Below are positions 21,107 through 32,865 of a DNA stretch of 64,000 nucleotides, piece after piece. Every line of letters starts with the position of its first letter. Position 1 is the stretch's first letter. Origin of the DNA: Modicisalibacter ilicicola DSM 19980 (GTDB lineage Bacteria; Pseudomonadota; Gammaproteobacteria; Pseudomonadales; Halomonadaceae); the NCBI RefSeq assembly GCF_900128925.1, contig NZ_FQUJ01000017.1, positions 1 to 64,000 on the forward strand. Reading direction: 5' to 3'. A program made the position numbers and the translations under genes. A model generated the notes under the pieces. That model was not told the DNA's origin. It ran no database searches and saw only the letters and a program-made list of their open reading frames with translations.

Positions 21107-22060
21107 TCACCCGCTGGCGATGACCTGCTCCCTCAACTCCTTGGGCATCGAAAAGGTGATGGTCTCTTCACGGCCTTCCAGCTCCTCGGGTACCTCGGCG
21201 CCCAGTTCGCGCAGGCGCTCGATCACGCCGTTGACCAGCACCTCGGGAGCGCTTGCCCCGGCCGTGATGCCGATGCGCTCGGCGTCACGCAGCCAGGCCT
21301 CGTCGATCAGGCTGGCGTCATCGATCAGCTTGGCAACGGTTCCCATCCGTTCGGCCAACTCGCGCAGGCGGTTGGAGTTGGAGCTGTTGACGCTACCCAC
21401 CACCAGCACCAGGTCGCTTTCGGCCGCCAGCTGACGCACGGCGTCCTGGCGGTTCTGGGTGGCGTAGCAGATGTCGTCCTTGCGAGGCCCGTCGATGCTC
21501 GGAAACTTTGCGCGCAGGGCGTCGATGACCCGAGCGGTATCGTCCATGGAAAGGGTCGTCTGGGTGACGAAGGCCAGTGCCTCGGGGTCGTTCACCTCGA
21601 GAGCCCGAACATCGGCCTCGTCCTCGACCAGGTAGATGGCGCCACCATGGGAGCTGTCGTAACGGCCCATGGTGCCTTCCACCTCGGGATGGCCGGCGTG
21701 GCCGATGAGGATGCACTCCTGGCCGCGCTTGGCGTAGCGCAACACCTCCATGTGCACCTTGGTCACCAGCGGGCAGGTGGCATCGAACACCTTGAGCCCG
21801 CGGCGTTCCGCCTCCTGCTGCACGGCGCGCGATACCCCGTGGGCGGAGAAGATCACCGTCGCCTCGTCGGGCACTTCGTCGAGTTCCTCGACGAAGATCG
21901 CCCCGCGCTCGCGCAGGGTATCCACCACGAAGCGGTTGTGAACGACCTCGTGGCGCACGTAGATCGGCGGTCCCAGCACATCCAGGGCGCGATTGACGAT
22001 TTCGATGGCACGGTCGACGCCGGCGCAGAAGCCCCGGGGATTGGCCAGCTTGATCTGCAT
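21107..22060 (-). CDS. ispH: 4-hydroxy-3-methylbut-2-enyl diphosphate reductase
   Basis: IspH is the last enzyme of the MEP pathway. It reduces HMBPP to isopentenyl and dimethylallyl diphosphate with a [4Fe-4S] cluster. The 317-aa protein has the three cluster cysteines at the expected places: Cys12 (RGFCAGV), Cys96 (DATCPLV) and Cys198 ([10 protein letters not shown]). The catalytic glutamate region lies around HPEVEGT. It is the last gene of the conserved block ribF-ileS-lspA-fkpB-ispH and precedes a strong terminator. Confidence 0.97.
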   Translation of the reverse strand: MQIKLANPRGFCAGVDRAIEIVNRALDVLGPPIYVRHEVVHNRFVVDTLRERGAIFVEELDEVPDEATVIFSAHGVSRAVQQEAERRGLKVFDATCPLVTKVHMEVLRYAKRGQECILIGHAGHPEVEGTMGRYDSSHGGAIYLVEDEADVRALEVNDPEALAFVTQTTLSMDDTARVIDALRAKFPSIDGPRKDDICYATQNRQDAVRQLAAESDLVLVVGSVNSSNSNRLRELAERMGTVAKLIDDASLIDEAWLRDAERIGITAGASAPEVLVNGVIERLRELGAEVPEELEGREETITFSMPKELREQVIASG

Positions 22061-22122
22061 GGTGAGCCTCGCTTGATACGTTCGGGTATCGTGGCGGTGT
22101 CAATGAAAGGAAATAACGTTGA

Positions 22123-22569
22123 CTAGTGAGTGGTTGATGGTCGGACCTCGATCACCTCCACCTCGAAGGTCAGGGTACGCCCCGCCAGGGGATGATTGAA
22201 GTCCACTTCCACATGCTTGTCGTCGATCTCGGCGATGACGCCGGGCACCTCGCCGCCGGCCGCATCGGCGAAGGACATCACCAGCCCCTCCTCGATCTCG
22301 GTTCCCTCGAAGCTGTCTCGCGGGATGCGTTGCACGTTCTGAGGATTGTGCTGGCCGAAGGCATGTTCCGGGGCAATGGTATAGCTGCCGCTGTCGCCAT
22401 CGGTGAGACCCGTCAGCGGCGACTCGAATCCCGGCGGCAGGTTGCCATCACCCATCTGGAAGGTCGCCGGCTGCTTGTCTCGGGTGGAGTCGACCACGGT
22501 GCCGTCCTCGAGCTTGAGGGTGAAATGCAGCGTCACCTCCATGCCCTCGCCGATGCGGTATTCGCTCAT
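22123..22569 (-). CDS. fkpB: FKBP-type peptidyl-prolyl isomerase (SlpA/FkpB)
   Basis: A 148-aa cytoplasmic FKBP of the SlyD/FkpB group. It begins GEGMEVTLHFTLKLEDGTVVDSTRDKQPATFQMGDG and has the inserted-flap region after PEHAFG. It lacks the long His-rich tail of SlyD, which fits FkpB. It is thought to help protein folding; the specific clients are unknown. The position between lspA and ispH is the standard one in gammaproteobacteria. Confidence 0.92.
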   Translation of the reverse strand: MSEYRIGEGMEVTLHFTLKLEDGTVVDSTRDKQPATFQMGDGNLPPGFESPLTGLTDGDSGSYTIAPEHAFGQHNPQNVQRIPRDSFEGTEIEEGLVMSFADAAGGEVPGVIAEIDDKHVEVDFNHPLAGRTLTFEVEVIEVRPSTTH

Positions 22570-22593
22570 ATCGTTGAATGTCCTGTTCGAAAG

Positions 22594-23172
22594 TCAGTGT
22601 TCGGAACTCTTCCGGCGACGCTCATGGCGGGCCTCGCGCAACGACTGGAGAATCAACCCGATGGCCCCCAGGGTGATGGCGGTATCCGCAAGATTGAAGG
22701 CTGGGAAATAGTGGTCCTGCCAGTGAAAGGAGAGGAAATCCACCACATAGCCATGTACCAGGCGATCATAGAGATTGCCCAGCGCCCCGCCGATGATCAG
22801 GGCCAGGGAGACTGCCGTCAGTGTCTCGTTCGCCTTGAGGCGCGTCAGCCAGACGGTCAATCCAATCGTCGCACCGATGGCAATCAGTGCAAACAGCCAA
22901 CGTTGCCAGCCATCGTGCGTGGCCAGGAAGCTGAAGGCGGCGCCGGTATTGTGCAGCAGGGTCAGGTTGAATACCGGCAGCAACTCCACGGGCTGGGCAT
23001 AGTAGAGCATGCTGCTGGCCAACGCCTTGGACCCCAGGTCCAGCATCACGACCAGCACCGACAGCCACAACCAGCGCAGCGGCCTGGCCATGGGTCTCGC
23101 TTGCGTAGGTGCGGCCATCGCGTCGACCCCGGCACGCTTGGTTTCGGCGCTCTTCGTTTCGGCCTTAGGCAT
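22594..23172 (-). CDS. lspA: Lipoprotein signal peptidase (signal peptidase II)
   Basis: LspA is an inner-membrane aspartyl protease that cuts the signal peptide from diacylglyceryl-modified prolipoproteins. The 192-aa protein has four transmembrane helices. The catalytic aspartates are visible in GYVVDFLSF and FNLADTAI. The ATG at 23172 overlaps the end of ileS by 8 nt. A hydrophilic tail of about 28 residues precedes the first helix, longer than in E. coli, so a start further downstream (MARPLRW) is possible. Confidence 0.94.
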   Translation of the reverse strand: MPKAETKSAETKRAGVDAMAAPTQARPMARPLRWLWLSVLVVMLDLGSKALASSMLYYAQPVELLPVFNLTLLHNTGAAFSFLATHDGWQRWLFALIAIGATIGLTVWLTRLKANETLTAVSLALIIGGALGNLYDRLVHGYVVDFLSFHWQDHYFPAFNLADTAITLGAIGLILQSLREARHERRRKSSEH

Positions 23173-26017
23173 AGTGGCGTTCTTCCCCCGGCCCTTCCGG
23201 CAGGTTGCTGATGCACCGCCCGCAGAGGTCCGGGTAGTCATTGTGCTGACCGACATCGGGACGATGGTGCCAGCAGCGCTCGCACTTGGCGTGCGGGCTG
23301 GCGACGACCGCCACCCTGAGGCCGTCGAGCTCGGTGGCCTCGGCGGCTTGGCCACCCTCGGCGTCGAAGGAGGTCAGATGCACCTCGCTGGTCAGCATCA
23401 CGAAACGCAGCTCGTCGCCCAGCCGGCCCAGGGTCTCGCGCAGGCCATCGCTGACGTAGAGCGTTACCTCGGCAGCCAGGCCACTCTTGATCACCTTGGC
23501 GTTGCGGGCATCCTCGAGGCACTTGTTGACCGCCTGCTTGACCTCCAGCACCTGCTCCCAGAAATCCCGGTCGAAGGTGGCGCCGTCATCCAGGGTCTGC
23601 AGTTCGCCATAGAAGGTCTCCAGCAGCACGCTGGCCCGGCGCTCGCCGGGAATGTGCTCGTAGATCTCCTCGGCGGTGAAGGAGAGGATCGGCGCCACCC
23701 AGCGCGCCAGCGCCTCGACCACACGATAGAGCGCGGTCTGGCAACTGCGCCGCGCCAGGGAGTCGGCCTGGGTGGTGTACTGGCGATCCTTGATGATGTC
23801 CAGATAGAAGCCGCCCAGTTCCCGGGCACAGAAGGTATGCACCTGCTGATGGACATCGAGGAAGCGATATTCGGCGTAGGCGGTCTCGATGCGCTTCTGC
23901 AACTGGGCGGCGCGATCCACCACCCACTGATCCAGGGCCAGCATCTCCTCGAAGGCCACGGCGTCACGCTCGACCTCGAAGCCGTTGAGGTTGGCCAGCA
24001 GGAAGCGTGACGTATTGCGAATGCGCCGGTAGACGTCGGCGGTACGCTTCAGGATTTCGTCGGAGACCGCCATCTCTCCGGAGTAGTCCGTGGAGGCGAC
24101 CCACAGGCGTAGTATGTCGGCACCGAGCTTGTCCATGACCTCCTGGGGGGCAACCACGTTGCCCACCGACTTGGACATCTTGCGCCCCTGGGCATCGACG
24201 GTGAAGCCATGGGTCAGCAGGCCCTTGTAGGGGGGATGACCGTCGATGGCGCAGCCGGTCAGCAGCGACGAATGGAACCAGCCGCGGTGCTGGTCGGAGC
24301 CCTCCAGATAGAGATCCGCCACCGGACCGTCGCGATTCTCGGGATGATCGAAGACCGACGCATGGGAACCGCGCAGCACGTGCCAATGCGTGGTGCCGGA
24401 ATCGAACCAGACGTCGAGGGTGTCGCCGATCTGCTCGTAGTCCGCCGCCTCGTCGCCCAGCAGTTCGCCGGCATCGAGCCGGAACCAGGCCTCGATGCCC
24501 TCGGCCTCGATGCGCTGGGCGACCTCCTCCATCAGTTCCAGGGTACGCGGATGCAGCTCACCACTGACGCGATGCAGGAAGAACGGGATCGGCACCCCCC
24601 AGTTGCGTTGACGCGAGATGCACCAGTCCGGGCGATTGGCGATCATGGAGTGCAGTCGCGCCTTGCCCCAGGCGGGCACGAACTGGGTGGTCTCGATGCC
24701 TTCCAGCGCCCGCTGGCGCAGGGTCTTGCCATCCGCCCCCTCGATGTCCATGCCGACGAACCACTGGGCGGTCGCTCGGTAGATCACCGGCGACTTGTGG
24801 CGCCAGCAGTGCATGTAACTGTGGGTGATCTTCTCGTGGGCCAGCAGCGCGCCGACCTCCTCCAGCTTGGCGACGATCTGCGGGTTGGCCTTCCAGATCA
24901 TCTGGCCGCCGAAGAACTTGAGATCCTCGGCATAGACGCCGTTGCCCATGACCGGGCTCTTGATCTCCTCGAACTCCATGCCGTAGGCGCGGCAGGTGAC
25001 GAAATCGTCCACGCCGTAGGCCGGCGCGGAGTGCACGATGCCGGTACCCGCGTCGGTCTCGACATAATCCGCCAGGTAGACCGGCGAGAGACGATCGTAG
25101 AACGGATGGCGAAAGTTCAGATGTTCGAGATGGGTGCCCGAGGTGGTCGCCACGATCTCGCCCTGGAGTTCGTAGCGTTCGAGGCAGCTCTCGACCAGGT
25201 CCGCCGCCAGCACCAGCAGCCGCTCGCCGGTGTCCACCAGGGCATAGTCGACCTCGGGATGGACATTGAGCGCCTGGTTGGCGGGAACGGTCCAGGGCGT
25301 GGTGGTCCAGATCGCCACGATGGCAGGCTTGTCGAGGCGCTCGAGCCCGAAGGCCCGAGCAAGCGCCTCGGCATCGTCGGCCGCGAAGGCGACATCGATG
25401 GCATCGGATTTCTTGTCGGCGTATTCGACCTCCGCCTCGGCCAGGGCCGAGCCGCAATCGAAGCACCAGTTGACCGGCTTCAAGCCCTTGAAGACATAGC
25501 CCTGCTTGACCATCTCGGCCAAGGCCCGCACCTCTTCGGCCTCGTTGACGTGGTCCATGGTGCGATAGGGGCGCTGCCAGTCGCCGACGATGCCCAGGCG
25601 CAGGAAATCCTCGCGCTGAACGTCGATCTGTTCCGCGGCATAACCGCGGCACAGGGCGCGGGTCTCGTCCGGCGGCAGGTGCTTGCCGTGGATCGTCTCG
25701 ATCTTGTGCTCGATGGGCAGGCCGTGGCAGTCCCAGCCCGGTACGTAGGGCGCATCGAAACCGGCCAGGCCCTTGGCCTTGACGATGATGTCCTTGAGGA
25801 TCTTGTTGACCGCATGCCCGATATGGATGCTGCCGTTGGCATAGGGAGGGCCATCGTGCAGCACGAAGGTCTCGCGGCCCTGCCCCGCCTCGCGCAGGCG
25901 TCCATAGAGGTCGATCTCCTGCCAGCGCTGGAGCCGCGCGGGTTCACGCTTGGGCAGGTTGCCGCGCATGGGAAAATCGGTTTCGGGCAGATTGAGGGTG
26001 TGCTTGTAATCGCTCAT
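23165..26017 (-). CDS. ileS: Isoleucyl-tRNA synthetase
   Basis: Class I aminoacyl-tRNA synthetase charging tRNA-Ile, with an editing domain that removes valine. The 950-aa protein is full length. It has the HIGH motif as HIGH in [12 protein letters not shown] (near residue 66), the CP1 editing domain (about 190-400), KMSKS in [10 protein letters not shown] (near 612), and a C-terminal zinc finger with [12 protein letters not shown] and CGRC. It overlaps ribF by 4 nt (ATGA) and lspA by 8 nt, within a tightly coupled operon. Confidence 0.98.
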   Translation of the reverse strand: MSDYKHTLNLPETDFPMRGNLPKREPARLQRWQEIDLYGRLREAGQGRETFVLHDGPPYANGSIHIGHAVNKILKDIIVKAKGLAGFDAPYVPGWDCHGLPIEHKIETIHGKHLPPDETRALCRGYAAEQIDVQREDFLRLGIVGDWQRPYRTMDHVNEAEEVRALAEMVKQGYVFKGLKPVNWCFDCGSALAEAEVEYADKKSDAIDVAFAADDAEALARAFGLERLDKPAIVAIWTTTPWTVPANQALNVHPEVDYALVDTGERLLVLAADLVESCLERYELQGEIVATTSGTHLEHLNFRHPFYDRLSPVYLADYVETDAGTGIVHSAPAYGVDDFVTCRAYGMEFEEIKSPVMGNGVYAEDLKFFGGQMIWKANPQIVAKLEEVGALLAHEKITHSYMHCWRHKSPVIYRATAQWFVGMDIEGADGKTLRQRALEGIETTQFVPAWGKARLHSMIANRPDWCISRQRNWGVPIPFFLHRVSGELHPRTLELMEEVAQRIEAEGIEAWFRLDAGELLGDEAADYEQIGDTLDVWFDSGTTHWHVLRGSHASVFDHPENRDGPVADLYLEGSDQHRGWFHSSLLTGCAIDGHPPYKGLLTHGFTVDAQGRKMSKSVGNVVAPQEVMDKLGADILRLWVASTDYSGEMAVSDEILKRTADVYRRIRNTSRFLLANLNGFEVERDAVAFEEMLALDQWVVDRAAQLQKRIETAYAEYRFLDVHQQVHTFCARELGGFYLDIIKDRQYTTQADSLARRSCQTALYRVVEALARWVAPILSFTAEEIYEHIPGERRASVLLETFYGELQTLDDGATFDRDFWEQVLEVKQAVNKCLEDARNAKVIKSGLAAEVTLYVSDGLRETLGRLGDELRFVMLTSEVHLTSFDAEGGQAAEATELDGLRVAVVASPHAKCERCWHHRPDVGQHNDYPDLCGRCISNLPEGPGEERHYA

Positions 26018-27063
26018 GGGTTTCCATCGCTATCGCGCCTGGCGGCTCCGGGGCCGGCGTGCCCGGGGGTCGGCGCCAAGGGCGCCGATGCCAGATAGGG
26101 TGTCAGATCGCTGCCGCTCTCTTCGTATGCCGGCCAGGCTTGAAAATAGTCGTGCGCTCGGGCCTGATCCGCCTGGATCTGGCCCTTGAGTGCCTCCAGG
26201 CCCTCGAAATGCTGTTCGCCGCGAAGGCGGGCACAGGGCAGCACTTCGATGGTCTGGCCGTAGAGATCGCCGTCGAAATCGAACAGGTTGACCTCCAGCA
26301 CCGGACGCTGCACCCCGCCCACGGTGGGGCGCCAGCCGATATTGGCCACCCCGGGGAACCTCCGCCCATCGCGCAATCGTGTGATGACCGCGTAGACGCC
26401 TCGCAACGCCATGGGGCCGGGTAACAGCGGCACGTTGGCGGTGGGCACGCCGAGCGTGCGCCCCAGCTGCTGGTCGGCGACCACCCGGCCCGCATAGGAG
26501 TAGGGGCGGCCCAGCATGCGCGCCGCCTGCTGGAAGTTGCCGCTGGCCAGCAGTGTGCGCACCCGGGAACTCGAGACCCGTTCGTCGTCGAGCGTGAAAG
26601 TACGGGTATGTTCGACACCGAAGCCCCGCGTCTCGCCGACCCGGGTCAGCAGCATGAAGTCGCCGAGCCGATCGCAACCGAAGCGGAAATCGTCGCCGAC
26701 CACCAGGTGACGCACCCCCAGCCCGTCGATCAACACCCGCTCGATGAACTCCAGCGCCGTCAGGCTGCGCAGCGCCTCGTTGAACGGCAGGCAGACGATG
26801 CGCTCGGCCCCGTGAGCCGCCAGCAGCCGGGTCTTGTCACGCAGGCGGGTCAAGCGCGGCGGCGCCTGATCCCCCGCGAAGAACTCTCGCGGCTGGGGCT
26901 CGAACACCACCACCGTCACCGGCAGCGCCAGCGCCTGGGCACGGTCTCGAAGCTGCCCGAGTATCGCCTGATGGCCACGATGCACGCCGTCGAAATTGCC
27001 GATGGTCGCCACACAGCCACGATGATGCTCGTTCAGATTGTGTAAGCCGCGAATCAGTTCCAT
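26014..27063 (-). CDS. ribF: Bifunctional riboflavin kinase / FAD synthetase
   Basis: RibF phosphorylates riboflavin to FMN and adenylylates it to FAD. The 349-aa protein has the nucleotidyltransferase domain at the N-terminus, with [11 protein letters not shown] (HxGH-like) near residue 22, and the flavokinase domain from about residue 185 ([11 protein letters not shown]). A Pro/Ala-rich tail of about 30 residues is not part of the family core. It is the first gene of the overlapping block leading to ispH. I see no FMN riboswitch in the 70 bp upstream. Confidence 0.95.
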   Translation of the reverse strand: MELIRGLHNLNEHHRGCVATIGNFDGVHRGHQAILGQLRDRAQALALPVTVVVFEPQPREFFAGDQAPPRLTRLRDKTRLLAAHGAERIVCLPFNEALRSLTALEFIERVLIDGLGVRHLVVGDDFRFGCDRLGDFMLLTRVGETRGFGVEHTRTFTLDDERVSSSRVRTLLASGNFQQAARMLGRPYSYAGRVVADQQLGRTLGVPTANVPLLPGPMALRGVYAVITRLRDGRRFPGVANIGWRPTVGGVQRPVLEVNLFDFDGDLYGQTIEVLPCARLRGEQHFEGLEALKGQIQADQARAHDYFQAWPAYEESGSDLTPYLASAPLAPTPGHAGPGAARRDSDGNP

Positions 27064-27133
27064 GCGTCGTTCACGCGCCTGTAAAAGAGTCGATTATAAC
27101 GAAGCCACAAGGCCTTGGCAGCCACGCCCCTGG

Positions 27134-28804
27134 CTAACTGTTGAGACGGAAATGGCGCAACCGGATGCCACTGGCCACCAGCCAGGCGAAGTACAGCGTC
27201 ACGCCGCCCACCACCAGGGCCCCGAGGGTCAGCACCCGCTGCTCCACTTCCCAGTGCAACCAGGCCTGCCAGGGAGGAGAGAACCACCACAGCCCGGCCC
27301 CCAGCAGGGCACAGCCGCCGCCCAGCTGCCAGGCATAGCGCCCCCAGCCCGGCTGGAAGACAAGCACCCCCTGGCGGCGCAGCCCCCGGGCCAGCAGGCC
27401 GGCATTGAGAAACGCCGACAGTGCCGTGGCCAGGGCCAGGCCGGCGTGGGCCAACGGCAGGATCAACGCCAGGTTCAGCGCCATGTTGGCGACCATGGCG
27501 ATGATGCCGATCTTGACCGGCGTGGCGGTGTCCTGGCGCGCGAAATAGCCCGGCGCCCAGATCTTGATCAGCATGAAGGCGATCAGACCCAGCGCGTAGG
27601 CACGCAGGCTCATCGCCGCCATGGCGATATCGCGCTCCGTCATGGCGCCATAGTGGAACAGACTGATCAGCAAGGGCTCGGCCAGCACCACCAGGGCGAG
27701 GGCCGACGGCAACCCGATCAACAGCACCGCGCGCAGTGCCCAGTCGAGCATCTGGGCAAAGTGCTCCCGGGACTGCTCGGCGTGACGCTTGGACAAGGCC
27801 GGCAGAATCACCGTGCCGATGGCGATGCCGAACACCCCCAGGGGCAGTTCCACCAGGCGATCCGAGTAGTAAAGCCAGGAGACGCTGCCCGCCGCCAATA
27901 GCGACGCCAGCACGGTGTCGAGCAGCAGGTTGATCTGGGACACCGAGACACCGAACAAGGCCGGCGTCATCAGCTTCAATATCCGCCGCACCCCCGGGTG
28001 CCGAAAACGCGGCCAGGGCCTGGGCATCAGCCCCAGCCGCGCCAGAAACGGCACCTGAAAAACCAGTTGCGCCGCCCCGGCGATCAGCACCCCCCAGGCC
28101 AAGGCCAGGGAAGGCGTCTCCATCCAGGGCGTCAGCCACATCGCGGCGCCGATCAGGGCCAGGTTCAACAGCACCGGCGTGAACGCCGGCACGGCGAAGC
28201 GGTTCCAGGTATTGAGCACGCTGCCCGAGAAGGCGGTCAGCGAGATCAGCAACAGATAAGGGAAGGTCAGCCGCAGCATCTCGGCGGTCAGCGCCAGCTT
28301 CTCGGGATCGCGGCCGAACCCCGGGGCGAACAGCCAGGCCAGCCACGGGGCCAGGACCACGGCGACGGCGGTGATCAGCGTCAGCACCACCGCCAGGCTA
28401 CCGGAGACGGCATCGAGCAGTTCGCGTACTTCCTGGCGAGAGCGTTTGGTCGCGTACTCCGACAGCACCGGCACGAAGGCCTGGTTGAAGGCCCCCTCGG
28501 CGAACAGCCGACGCAGGAAGTTGGGAATCTTGAAGGCGACGAAGAAGGCGTCGGCCCCGCTTCCGGCCCCGAACAGGGTGGCGATGACCATGTCCCGGGC
28601 CAGACCCAGTACCCGGGAAAGCATGGTCATCGCACTCACGATCGCCCCGGAGCGCAGCAAGCCCGCTCGCGGTGTCGCGCGTTCGCCGGGCGCCGGATCA
28701 CCTTGCGCGCCGTCGCCTGCGCCGGGTGCGTCCACCTGGGCATCGTCTCCGGTCACCGCCGGCTTGGCGACAGGTTGAGTCTCTTCGTCCTGCGGGGCAC
28801 TCAC
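27134..28804 (-). CDS. murJ: Lipid II flippase MurJ (MviN)
   Basis: MurJ flips lipid-linked peptidoglycan precursors across the inner membrane. The protein (556 aa from the chosen start) has about 14 transmembrane helices. The family core begins at LLRSGAIVSAMTMLSRVLGLARDMVIATLFG, and the second half contains GIAIGTVILPALSK. A hydrophilic Ala/Asp/Gly-rich extension of about 45 residues precedes the first helix. An ATG lies at 28834 immediately after the rpsT terminator's T-run. The GTG at 28804, with GAGGAAGG upstream, is preferred. It lies between rpsT and ribF as in pseudomonads. Confidence 0.93.
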   Translation of the reverse strand: MSAPQDEETQPVAKPAVTGDDAQVDAPGAGDGAQGDPAPGERATPRAGLLRSGAIVSAMTMLSRVLGLARDMVIATLFGAGSGADAFFVAFKIPNFLRRLFAEGAFNQAFVPVLSEYATKRSRQEVRELLDAVSGSLAVVLTLITAVAVVLAPWLAWLFAPGFGRDPEKLALTAEMLRLTFPYLLLISLTAFSGSVLNTWNRFAVPAFTPVLLNLALIGAAMWLTPWMETPSLALAWGVLIAGAAQLVFQVPFLARLGLMPRPWPRFRHPGVRRILKLMTPALFGVSVSQINLLLDTVLASLLAAGSVSWLYYSDRLVELPLGVFGIAIGTVILPALSKRHAEQSREHFAQMLDWALRAVLLIGLPSALALVVLAEPLLISLFHYGAMTERDIAMAAMSLRAYALGLIAFMLIKIWAPGYFARQDTATPVKIGIIAMVANMALNLALILPLAHAGLALATALSAFLNAGLLARGLRRQGVLVFQPGWGRYAWQLGGGCALLGAGLWWFSPPWQAWLHWEVEQRVLTLGALVVGGVTLYFAWLVASGIRLRHFRLNS

Positions 28805-28838
28805 TCCAGGGCACCTTCCTCGATCAGAAGCCATGCAT

Positions 28839-28862
28839 AAAAAAACCGGCCGAAGCCGGTTT
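28839..28862 (-). terminator. Intrinsic terminator of rpsT
   Basis: An 8-bp stem AAACCGGC/GCCGGTTT with a TTCG tetraloop (on the minus strand) is followed directly by a run of seven T. It lies 60 nt after the rpsT stop and directly upstream of murJ. Confidence 0.92.
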
Positions 28863-28923
28863 CTTCCCGAGCACCTGACACTCTAGCCCGCGTGGCGGGT
28901 GTCGGGCTCAGCGAGCGTCCGGC

Positions 28924-29190
28924 TTACGCAGCCAGCGCCTTGATTCGCTTGTTCAGGCGGCTCTTGAGGCGCGCGGCCTTCTTCTTGGAGAGCGCGTCCT
29001 TGTCGGCGATACGGTCGATGACCGGCTGGGCCGTACGGAACTCTTCCATGGCCTTGCCATGATCGCCACCCTGAATCGCCTTGATCACGCGCTTGATGTA
29101 AGTGCGGACCATGGAACGCTGACTGGCGTTGTGCTGACGGCGCTGTTCCGCCTGACGTGCGCGCTTGCGCGCTTGCTTGCTATTCGCCAC
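28924..29190 (-). CDS. rpsT: 30S ribosomal protein S20
   Basis: S20 is a primary 16S rRNA-binding protein of the small subunit. The 88-aa, highly basic helical protein begins (M)ANSKQARKRARQAEQRRQHN, the family signature, and ends KSRLNKRIKALAA. The start codon is GTG (29188-29190) with AAGGAG upstream. A non-ATG start is also usual for rpsT in E. coli, where it takes part in autoregulation. It is transcribed alone and followed by a strong terminator. Confidence 0.96.
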   Translation of the reverse strand: MANSKQARKRARQAEQRRQHNASQRSMVRTYIKRVIKAIQGGDHGKAMEEFRTAQPVIDRIADKDALSKKKAARLKSRLNKRIKALAA

Positions 29191-29378
29191 CGTAATCTCC
29201 TTGGAGAACCATAAAATGCGGTGTAAGTGTTTGATCCGACTTGGTAATCGAACGTTTCCAAACCGGTCTGGCCATGCAGCATCACAGGCTGATCACGGGC
29301 CACATCTGAGAGGATGCGAAATCCTATCACAATGCCCCAGGCCTTGCCACACATGGCCCTGCCGGTTTTCGAGCACGC

Positions 29379-30515
29379 CTACAGGATCACCAGGTTGTCG
29401 CGATGGATCAGTTCGGGCGCCTCCATGTAGCCGAGCAGCCCTTCGATGCGGTGGCTCGGCTGACCGAGGATGCGTGCAGTCTCGTCGCTGCCGTAGTTGA
29501 CCAACCCCTTGGCCACCCGTTCGCCCTGCTCGTCGAGACACACCACCATATCACCGCGGACGAAGCGCCCCGACGAGGCCTTGACCCCGACCGGCAACAG
29601 GCTGGAACCGCGCTCGCGCAATACCCCGACGGCCCCGGCATCCAGGGTCAGGCTGCCGCGCACCTGCAACTGGCCGGCCAGCCAGCGCTTGCGCGCCGCC
29701 AACGGTGCATGCTCGGGACGTAGCAGCGTGCCCAGGCGTTCGCCCTCGATCAGGCGAGTAAGCACGTCGGCCTGGCGCCCGCTGGCGATCGCCGTGACCG
29801 CACCGGAGCGCGCCGCCAGCCGTGCCGCGCGCATCTTGGTGGTCATGCCGCCACGCCCCAGCGCACCGCCCCCGCCGGCCATCGCGATCAGCCGTGGATC
29901 ATCGGCTCGGCCCTCGTGGATCAGTTGCGCCCCCGGATGCAGGCGGGGATCGGCATCGAACAGGCCTTCCTGGTCGGTGAGGATCAGCAGTGCCTCGGCC
30001 TCGAGCAAGTTGGCGACCAGAGCCCCCAGGGTATCGTTGTCGCCGAAGCGTATCTCGTCGGTGACCACGGTATCGTTCTCGTTGATCACCGGCACCACGC
30101 GCAGGGCCACCAAGGTACGCAGCGCCGAGCGCGCGTTCAGATAGCGCTTGCGATTGGAGAGATCGTCATGGGTGAGCAGGATCTGCGCGCTACGCAGGCC
30201 ATGGCGGGTGAAATGCCCTTCATAGCATTGTCCCAGGACGGTCTGGCCGACCGCGGCAGCGGCCTGCAGTTCGTGCACCGCCGAAGGGCGCGCACTCCAC
30301 CCCAGGCGCACCATACCGGCGGCCACCGCACCGGACGACACCAGCACCACCTCGATGCCCCGGCCATGCAGCGCGGCAATCTGATCGACCCAGCCACCGA
30401 TGGCGGACTCGTCGAGGCCACGCCCGTCATTGGTCAGCAAGGCACTACCGATCTTCACCACCACCCGACGCGCACTGGTCAGCGCCTCGCGTCCCGGCAC
30501 CCGCTCGTTGCTCAT
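29379..30515 (-). CDS. proB: Glutamate 5-kinase
   Basis: ProB phosphorylates glutamate, the committed step of proline synthesis, and is feedback-inhibited by proline. The 378-aa protein has an amino-acid kinase domain (about 15-265; start [13 protein letters not shown], block [11 protein letters not shown], and NENDTV) and a C-terminal PUA domain (about 285-370). Proline also serves as an osmolyte in halophiles. The gene follows obgE on the same strand, with a 143-bp palindromic repeat filling most of the gap. Confidence 0.96.
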   Translation of the reverse strand: MSNERVPGREALTSARRVVVKIGSALLTNDGRGLDESAIGGWVDQIAALHGRGIEVVLVSSGAVAAGMVRLGWSARPSAVHELQAAAAVGQTVLGQCYEGHFTRHGLRSAQILLTHDDLSNRKRYLNARSALRTLVALRVVPVINENDTVVTDEIRFGDNDTLGALVANLLEAEALLILTDQEGLFDADPRLHPGAQLIHEGRADDPRLIAMAGGGGALGRGGMTTKMRAARLAARSGAVTAIASGRQADVLTRLIEGERLGTLLRPEHAPLAARKRWLAGQLQVRGSLTLDAGAVGVLRERGSSLLPVGVKASSGRFVRGDMVVCLDEQGERVAKGLVNYGSDETARILGQPSHRIEGLLGYMEAPELIHRDNLVIL

Positions 30516-30567
30516 CTCACGATTATCTCCACCATGATTCGACCGATCATCGAACAGCGCCCAGCTC

Positions 30568-30708
30568 GATCGGTGATATCAAAGCGTCACGAGCGACGGT
30601 GAGGCAAGGCGAAAGCCGTCGAGGAAGCGCAGTTTACAAGTGGTAAATGAGCATTCCGAGATGGCTTTCAACACGGCATCACCGAGCGCAGCCGCTTTGA
30701 GACACCGA

Positions 30709-30710
<2 letters not shown>
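30568..30710. repeat. Short inverted-repeat element C, related to the element at 14401-14549
   Basis: The 193-bp gap between obgE and proB is mostly one non-coding element. Its ends form an imperfect inverted repeat, GATCGGTG-ATA-TCAAAGCG (30568-30586) against CGCTTTGA-GA-CACCGATC (30693-30710). The interior shares GCGCAGTTTACA and GGTAAATGAGCATT-like blocks with element A. Internal stems are GAAAGCC (30611-30617) with GGCTTTC (30663-30669), and GGAA (30623-30626) with TTCC (30654-30657). Its edge overlaps the obgE stop codon. Confidence 0.7.
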
Positions 30711-31905
<1,195 letters not shown>

Positions 31906-31940
31906 TCATTCTCCCGACGGCAATACCGTCCTGATACAGG

Positions 31941-31964
31941 AAGGCCCCGCCTGGGCGGGGCCTT
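31941..31964 (-). terminator. Hairpin between rpmA and obgE
   Basis: A perfect 11-bp stem AAGGCCCCGCC/GGCGGGGCCTT with a two-base loop lies 23 nt after rpmA, followed on the minus strand by TTCCTGT. It probably terminates part of the transcripts, setting obgE below the ribosomal genes. Confidence 0.7.
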
Positions 31965-31987
31965 CTCGGTGCAACGTGCGCGGTGCC

Positions 31988-32245
31988 TCAGGCGGAGACG
32001 ACACTCACGAACTTGCGATTCTTCGGCCCTTTGGTCTCGAACTTGACGACACCGTCATTCAGGGCGAACAGGGTGTGATCCCTGCCGATGCCGACACCGG
32101 TTCCGGCATGGAACCTGGTGCCGCGCTGACGCACGATGATGTTACCCGGCACGACGGCCTGGCCACCGAACAACTTGACGCCAAGGCGCTTGGATTCGGA
32201 ATCGCGACCGTTACGGGAACTACCGGCTGCCTTCTTGTGAGCCAT
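31988..32245 (-). CDS. rpmA: 50S ribosomal protein L27
   Basis: L27 reaches into the peptidyl-transferase centre with its N-terminal tail. The 85-aa protein begins [19 protein letters not shown] and contains [21 protein letters not shown]. It has no Firmicute-type cleaved N-terminal extension. The start at 32245 is fixed by the family sequence. It follows rplU by 34 nt. Confidence 0.97.
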   Translation of the reverse strand: MAHKKAAGSSRNGRDSESKRLGVKLFGGQAVVPGNIIVRQRGTRFHAGTGVGIGRDHTLFALNDGVVKFETKGPKNRKFVSVVSA

Positions 32246-32279
32246 TGCAAATACCTCGCTCGTTGAGGGGTGACGCCGT

Positions 32280-32591
32280 TTAGGCGGAAATCCCGGTGAT
32301 CTTGACTTCGGTGAACCACTGGCGGTGGCCCTGGCGCCGCATGGAGTGCTTGCGACGACGGAACTTGATGATGCGAACCTTCTCGCCGCGACCGTGGGAC
32401 ACGATCTCGGCGGACACCTTCGCACCATCGACCAGCGGTGCGCCGACCTTGATGTCATCGCCATCGGCAACCAGCAGGACCTGGTCGAAATCCAGCGTCT
32501 CGCCGGTAGCCACTTCAAGCTTCTCGAGCTTCAGGGTCTGGCCTTCCTGGACGCGGTACTGCTTACCGCCACTCTTGATAACTGCGTACAT
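32280..32591 (-). CDS. rplU: 50S ribosomal protein L21
   Basis: L21 binds 23S rRNA in the large subunit. The 103-aa protein begins [17 protein letters not shown] and has the basic block [21 protein letters not shown]-like near residues 70-90, both diagnostic. It is the first gene of rplU-rpmA-obgE and lies behind a good sigma-70 promoter. Confidence 0.97.
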   Translation of the reverse strand: MYAVIKSGGKQYRVQEGQTLKLEKLEVATGETLDFDQVLLVADGDDIKVGAPLVDGAKVSAEIVSHGRGEKVRIIKFRRRKHSMRRQGHRQWFTEVKITGISA

Positions 32592-32696
32592 AACGTTCTC
32601 CAGACACTCATCCAAGGTGGGCTCTTCATCGACCTGCGGCGAGTGGCGCCCCTTTCGGCAGCCATCTGACAGGGAGCATGATGAGTAGGGTCGCGG

Positions 32697-32725
32697 ATTA
32701 TAACCGCCCCCCGGCGCCATCACAA
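32697..32725 (-). promoter_or_regulatory. Sigma-70 promoter of rplU-rpmA
   Basis: On the minus strand TTGTGA (32725-32720), a 17-bp GC-rich spacer and a perfect TATAAT (32702-32697) lie about 105 bp upstream of rplU. Confidence 0.75.
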
Positions 32726-32865
32726 GAGCCTTTGGGCGCGTCGCCCCTGGGATGCGCCTTGCCTTGACGCCTTGCGGAGGGCCTCATAGCATGACGACAG
32801 CCCAAGGTCGGCCCAGGTGCTGCGAACGAGCCCGAAGCGGCCCAACCCCTTTACAGATAAATGCC

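Noticed and set aside
24209-26098. Long plus-strand open frame antisense to ileS
   Set aside because: Reverse-frame artefact of high GC; ileS with HIGH and KMSKS motifs occupies the minus strand.
27064-27133. FMN riboswitch before ribF
   Set aside because: The gap is only 70 bp and lacks the conserved RFN-element helices; ribF appears to be transcribed without one.
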